Position numbers and translations under genes: made by a program
The notes under the pieces: model-generated
The model's input: only the letters and a program-made list of their open reading frames with translations
Told to the model about the DNA's origin: nothing
Databases searched by the model: none
Assembly (NCBI GenBank): GCA_947624635.1
Contig: CANQLF010000009.1
Location: 1-15,559 of the forward strand
DNA length: 15,559 bases
Direction of reading: 5' to 3'
From: an uncultured Bacilli bacterium
GTDB taxonomy: Bacteria > Bacillota_I > Bacilli_A > RF39 > UBA660
Part shown: piece by piece, positions 13,653 to 15,559 of the stretch
How the letters are laid out: every line of letters starts with the position of its first letter
Position numbering within the stretch: the first letter of the stretch is position 1

Positions 13653-14159
13653 ATGGATTTTTATATAGACATATTTTCTGGAATAGGAGCTACAATTTCT
13701 GGAATAGTTTTTAGTATTTTTTCGCTTATCTTTATTTTTAAAGGAGAAGATATTATTGTTAAAATTATTGGTATACCATTTCTAATTTGTGGTCTTGCTG
13801 TTTTAATTTTTGGTATTTCATTAATAATTAAAGGAACAAATACAAAGAAAAATCTTAATGATTATGTTAATGATAAATTAAATAAAAATAAAGTAGAAAA
13901 AAGTGAAAAGAATTTTGAAAAAGTTGAAAACATTGTTAATAATATATATATTTTTGGCTTTTTAATATTTTGGTTCAGCTTCTTAGTTATGTTTGATATA
14001 TTTGCTATTGAATCTTGGACTGTTAGTGGATGTTCGATGTTTTTCTTTTCCTTGATTTTTTGGGCTGTTGGCGTTTATGTACTAATTAAAAATATAAAAA
14101 GAAATAGATCGAACAATTTAAAAGGTTATGATAAAGATAAAATAAATAGTGTTAAGTAA
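13653..14159 (+). CDS. Membrane protein, probably the C-terminal part of a frameshifted zinc-ribbon gene
   Basis: A 168-residue protein with two pairs of hydrophobic helices: about residues 8-28 with 35-62, and about 97-118 with 124-145, separated by a charged Lys/Asn/Glu-rich loop (TKKNLNDYVNDKLNKNKVEK). It ends in a basic tail. ATG 13653 has only a weak AGGAC site upstream. The frame is open back to 13593 and reads DLDLSSSTKADNIHQDIK, a linker continuing from the zinc-ribbon peptide, so the intact gene would span 13492-14159. Homologues with a double-zinc-ribbon or single zinc-ribbon N-terminus and four-helix body are common but of unknown function. It probably works with the LemA/DUF2207 pair, judged only from operon position. 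Confidence 0.7.
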   Translation: MDFYIDIFSGIGATISGIVFSIFSLIFIFKGEDIIVKIIGIPFLICGLAVLIFGISLIIKGTNTKKNLNDYVNDKLNKNKVEKSEKNFEKVENIVNNIYIFGFLIFWFSFLVMFDIFAIESWTVSGCSMFFFSLIFWAVGVYVLIKNIKRNRSNNLKGYDKDKINSVK

Positions 14160-14182
14160 TTAAGCTTAGCACTATTTATTTT
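14144..14182 (+). terminator. Terminator ending the lemA operon
   Basis: AAATAGTGTTAAG (14144-14156) pairs with CTTAGCACTATTT (14165-14177), 13 pairs with one wobble, around an eight-base loop, followed by ATTTT. It overlaps the stop codon of the membrane protein gene. Confidence 0.85.
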
Positions 14183-14500
14183 AAGTAATCTTTGAACAAG
14201 TTTTGAGTAAGTTATGTTTAATATTATATAAAATTTTAATCTAGTATATTAAGATAGTATTTATGTATTTAAATTTTTCATCTTATAATAAATTAAATTT
14301 AACTATACTCTATTTTATTTTACCAAAATCAAAAGAAGATTTGATATGTCGTGAAAGAATGAAAGTTAAGAAAAAAACGATAGTAGCATAGAAGCCAACT
14401 CAATCAATTATAAAAATCATTATAAACTTTGGTTGAATCTCTCATATAAAACATTAAAAATATTTCGAAATTAAATAATTAATTTTGAACAATCTTTTTA
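14183..14500. other. Intergenic stretch, no gene seen
   Basis: About 318 bases of AT-rich DNA between the lemA operon terminator and the 3' end of the ORF6N gene remnant. All frames are closed by stops. The only start-like point is an ATG near 14360 that reads MKVKKKTIVA and stops, with no convincing ribosome site. I see no tRNA, strong hairpin or repeat. It may be degraded sequence. Confidence 0.6.
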
Positions 14501-14739
14501 TTACTCATCATATATTTTTTTGATAATATCCATATCTTCAATTTTATTGATTGCAAAACATTTTTTACCCAAATCTTTTATAGAAGCACCTAAATGATAC
14601 ATATCTTTGTTATCAATTATTATAAACCTATCATGAAATTTATTAGTTCTAGTAATTATTAAAAGTGGATATTCTTTATTAAATTTATCAACATCTAAGG
14701 TATTTATATTACTTTTATATGATGTTTTAATAACTACTT
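14501..14739 (-). pseudogene. PLD-like C-terminal part of the ORF6N gene, out of frame
   Basis: Continues the gene at 14740-15396 in the -1 frame, ending at TAA (14503-14501). After the A-run it reads KNNVKVVIKTSYKSNINTL and later NKFHDRFIIIDNKDMYHLGA, then SIKDLGKK, closing with DIIKKIYDE. FHDRFIIID fits HxR-x4-D, a form of the phospholipase-D HKD signature with Arg for Lys, and 'YHLGASIKDLGKK' is the Gly/Ser-rich stretch that follows it in PLD-like nucleases. This pattern is familiar at the C-terminus of full-length ORF6N-domain proteins. One added A in the eight-base run (T on the plus strand, 14751-14758) joins the two parts into a 298-residue protein. Confidence 0.72.
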
Positions 14740-15396
14740 TTACGTTGTTCTTTTTTTTATTAACATTTTTAAAATATTATCGTTTATATAATTATCTATA
14801 ATTAAAATACTTTTATTTGCTGACTTAATAATATCAATAATTAAGCTATATGCATCGTATATTTGGCCATCAAAAAATACTCGTTGTTTTATATTTTCTT
14901 CTAGTTGCAATTGATTAAAAACTTCATTAAACTTTTTATCATGTTCAAGTAATTTATATTCGATATTTGTTAATCTTTCAAATATTTGTCCATTAAGCAT
15001 TAAAAATTTTCTCATCTCAACAAAAGCTCTCATAATATTTACACTTACTTTTATTGCAGTATCATTTTTTAATAATGCTGAAAGCATTGCTATACCTTGC
15101 TCTGTAAAAACGTATGGTAAGTATTTTTTATGTTGCCCTCTTCCGTTTTCGTTTAAGGTGCCAATTTGGCACCTTAAAGCACTATATTCAACATTTTCTA
15201 ATTGAAAACAAAAATCTTTTGGAAATCTTTCAATATTTCTTTTTACAGTACGATTAATATATTTAGTTTCACAGTTATATAACGATGCTACATTATTATC
15301 TAAAATAACATGTTTTCCTCTAATTGTATATATTAATTTTTTAATGTCATCAATTGATATATTATCATTTTGAACAACTAATGATTTTTCTTCCAT
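14740..15396 (-). CDS. ORF6N-domain DNA-binding protein (phage antirepressor-like), 3' part frameshifted
   Basis: A 218-residue frame. Residues about 12-115 form an ORF6N (KilA-N-related) domain: DIKKLIYTIRGKHVILDNNV, then ERFPKDFCFQL, then KYLPYVFTEQGIAMLSALLK and VSVNIMRAFVEMRKFL. A helical linker follows (about 118-155), then the start of a PLD-like domain (FFDGQIYDAYSLIIDIIKSA, ILIIDNYI). The frame stops at LIKKRTT after an eight-A run; the remaining domain is in the next frame at 14501-14739. ORF6N proteins are found in phages, plasmids and mobile islands and act as antirepressors or, with this C-terminus, as putative nucleases. GAGGG lies only three bases before ATG 15396. The gene contains a 27-bp palindrome at 15152-15178. 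It points to mobile or accessory origin between rsmA and yabG. Confidence 0.85.
   Translation of the reverse strand: MEEKSLVVQNDNISIDDIKKLIYTIRGKHVILDNNVASLYNCETKYINRTVKRNIERFPKDFCFQLENVEYSALRCQIGTLNENGRGQHKKYLPYVFTEQGIAMLSALLKNDTAIKVSVNIMRAFVEMRKFLMLNGQIFERLTNIEYKLLEHDKKFNEVFNQLQLEENIKQRVFFDGQIYDAYSLIIDIIKSANKSILIIDNYINDNILKMLIKKRTT
15152..15178. repeat. 27-bp perfect palindrome inside the ORF6N gene
   Basis: TTTAAGGTGCCAA (15152-15164) and TTGGCACCTTAAA (15166-15178) are exact reverse complements around a single T (15165). It falls in the codons for LRCQIGTLN of the ORF6N domain. It could be a protein-binding site (operator or recombination core) or an mRNA hairpin; being unusually GC-rich for this window, it is unlikely to arise by composition. 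Confidence 0.9.
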
Positions 15397-15420
15397 AAAC
15401 CCTCATTCTTTCAATAATTT

Positions 15421-15449
15421 ATTATAAAACATATGTATTTCAATGTCAA
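15421..15449 (-). promoter_or_regulatory. Perfect consensus sigma-A promoter for the ORF6N gene
   Basis: On the minus strand TTGACA (15449-15444), a 17-base spacer and TATAAT (15426-15421): every position matches consensus. Transcription would start near 15414, leaving about 18 bases before the ATG. Confidence 0.88.
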
Positions 15450-15517
15450 TTGTTTTTCAAAAATTAATATGTTCTATTTTTTAAGTAAAAGTCATATTAT
15501 TTTATAGGTGATAAAAA

Positions 15518-15559
15518 GTGGAATTTAAAATAGGTGATTTAGTTACTAGAAACTCATAT
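15518..15559 (+). CDS. yabG: YabG-like sporulation protease, N-terminal 14 codons only
   Basis: A GTG start at 15518, preceded by AGGTG (15506-15510) seven bases away, opens a frame reading MEFKIGDLVTRNSY to the window edge. This matches the start of YabG, which begins MQFQIGDMVARKSY in B. subtilis, and the position after rsmA (ksgA) is the same as in Bacillus. YabG is a cysteine-type protease made in the mother cell that trims spore-coat proteins. Only 14 residues are seen, so the call relies on this N-terminal motif plus synteny. CATATTA (15493-15499), 19 bases before the GTG, resembles the -10 of sporulation sigma factors, but this is weak in such AT-rich DNA. Confidence 0.68.
   Translation, partial: MEFKIGDLVTRNSY

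Noticed and set aside
14390..14450. tRNA-like stretch (GGTTGAATC resembling a T-arm)
   Set aside because: No acceptor, D or anticodon stems can be folded around it.

Overview
The window is very AT-rich (TAA and TAG stops dominate, AT-ending codons everywhere) and looks like a low-GC member of the Bacillota, most likely an uncultured, gut-type lineage. The evidence is Gram-positive style ribosome binding sites (GGAGG, AGGTG), a methionine T-box riboswitch, a SpoVT-like AbrB regulator, and a gene order matching the origin-proximal Bacillota block abrB/spoVT - metG - tatD(yabD) - yabE - rnmV - rsmA(ksgA) - yabG. SpoVT and the first codons of a YabG-like protein at the right edge suggest a lineage that forms spores or recently did. 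TGG is the Trp codon and no conserved gene is interrupted by TGA, so the standard bacterial code fits.

Layout, left to right. Positions 1-338 hold the 3' end of a HipA-like gene, which converges on a family I inorganic pyrophosphatase (minus strand, 387-887) across a shared terminator. The spoVT-like gene (1023-1556) is divergent from ppa. A T-box leader with an ATG specifier controls metG (1811-3388). Next is a first accessory block: a two-helix membrane peptide, a frameshifted small gene, three 34-bp tandem repeats with a terminator, a RelA/SpoT-type HD hydrolase (minus strand) divergent from a LysR regulator, and an operon of a wall amidase with Ig-like domains, a one-helix membrane protein and tatD. 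The conserved backbone then resumes with a yabE-like G5/3D protein and rsmA, each with its own promoter and terminator. No rnmV (ribonuclease M5) gene lies in its usual place before rsmA.

The second accessory block has a lemA - DUF2207 - zinc-ribbon membrane protein operon, then a minus-strand ORF6N-domain gene whose frameshifted 3' part encodes a PLD-like domain. That gene has a textbook sigma-A promoter and a 27-bp palindrome inside its coding sequence. The yabG-like gene starts at 15518.

The most notable observations are: (i) three accessory genes broken at A-tracts, each restored by one added A (equivalent to a -1 ribosomal shift), while every conserved gene is intact; (ii) the tandem repeats; (iii) the long palindrome in the ORF6N gene; and (iv) the sporulation-linked synteny with rnmV missing and two insertions. 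I found no CRISPR array, tRNA, rRNA or insertion sequence.
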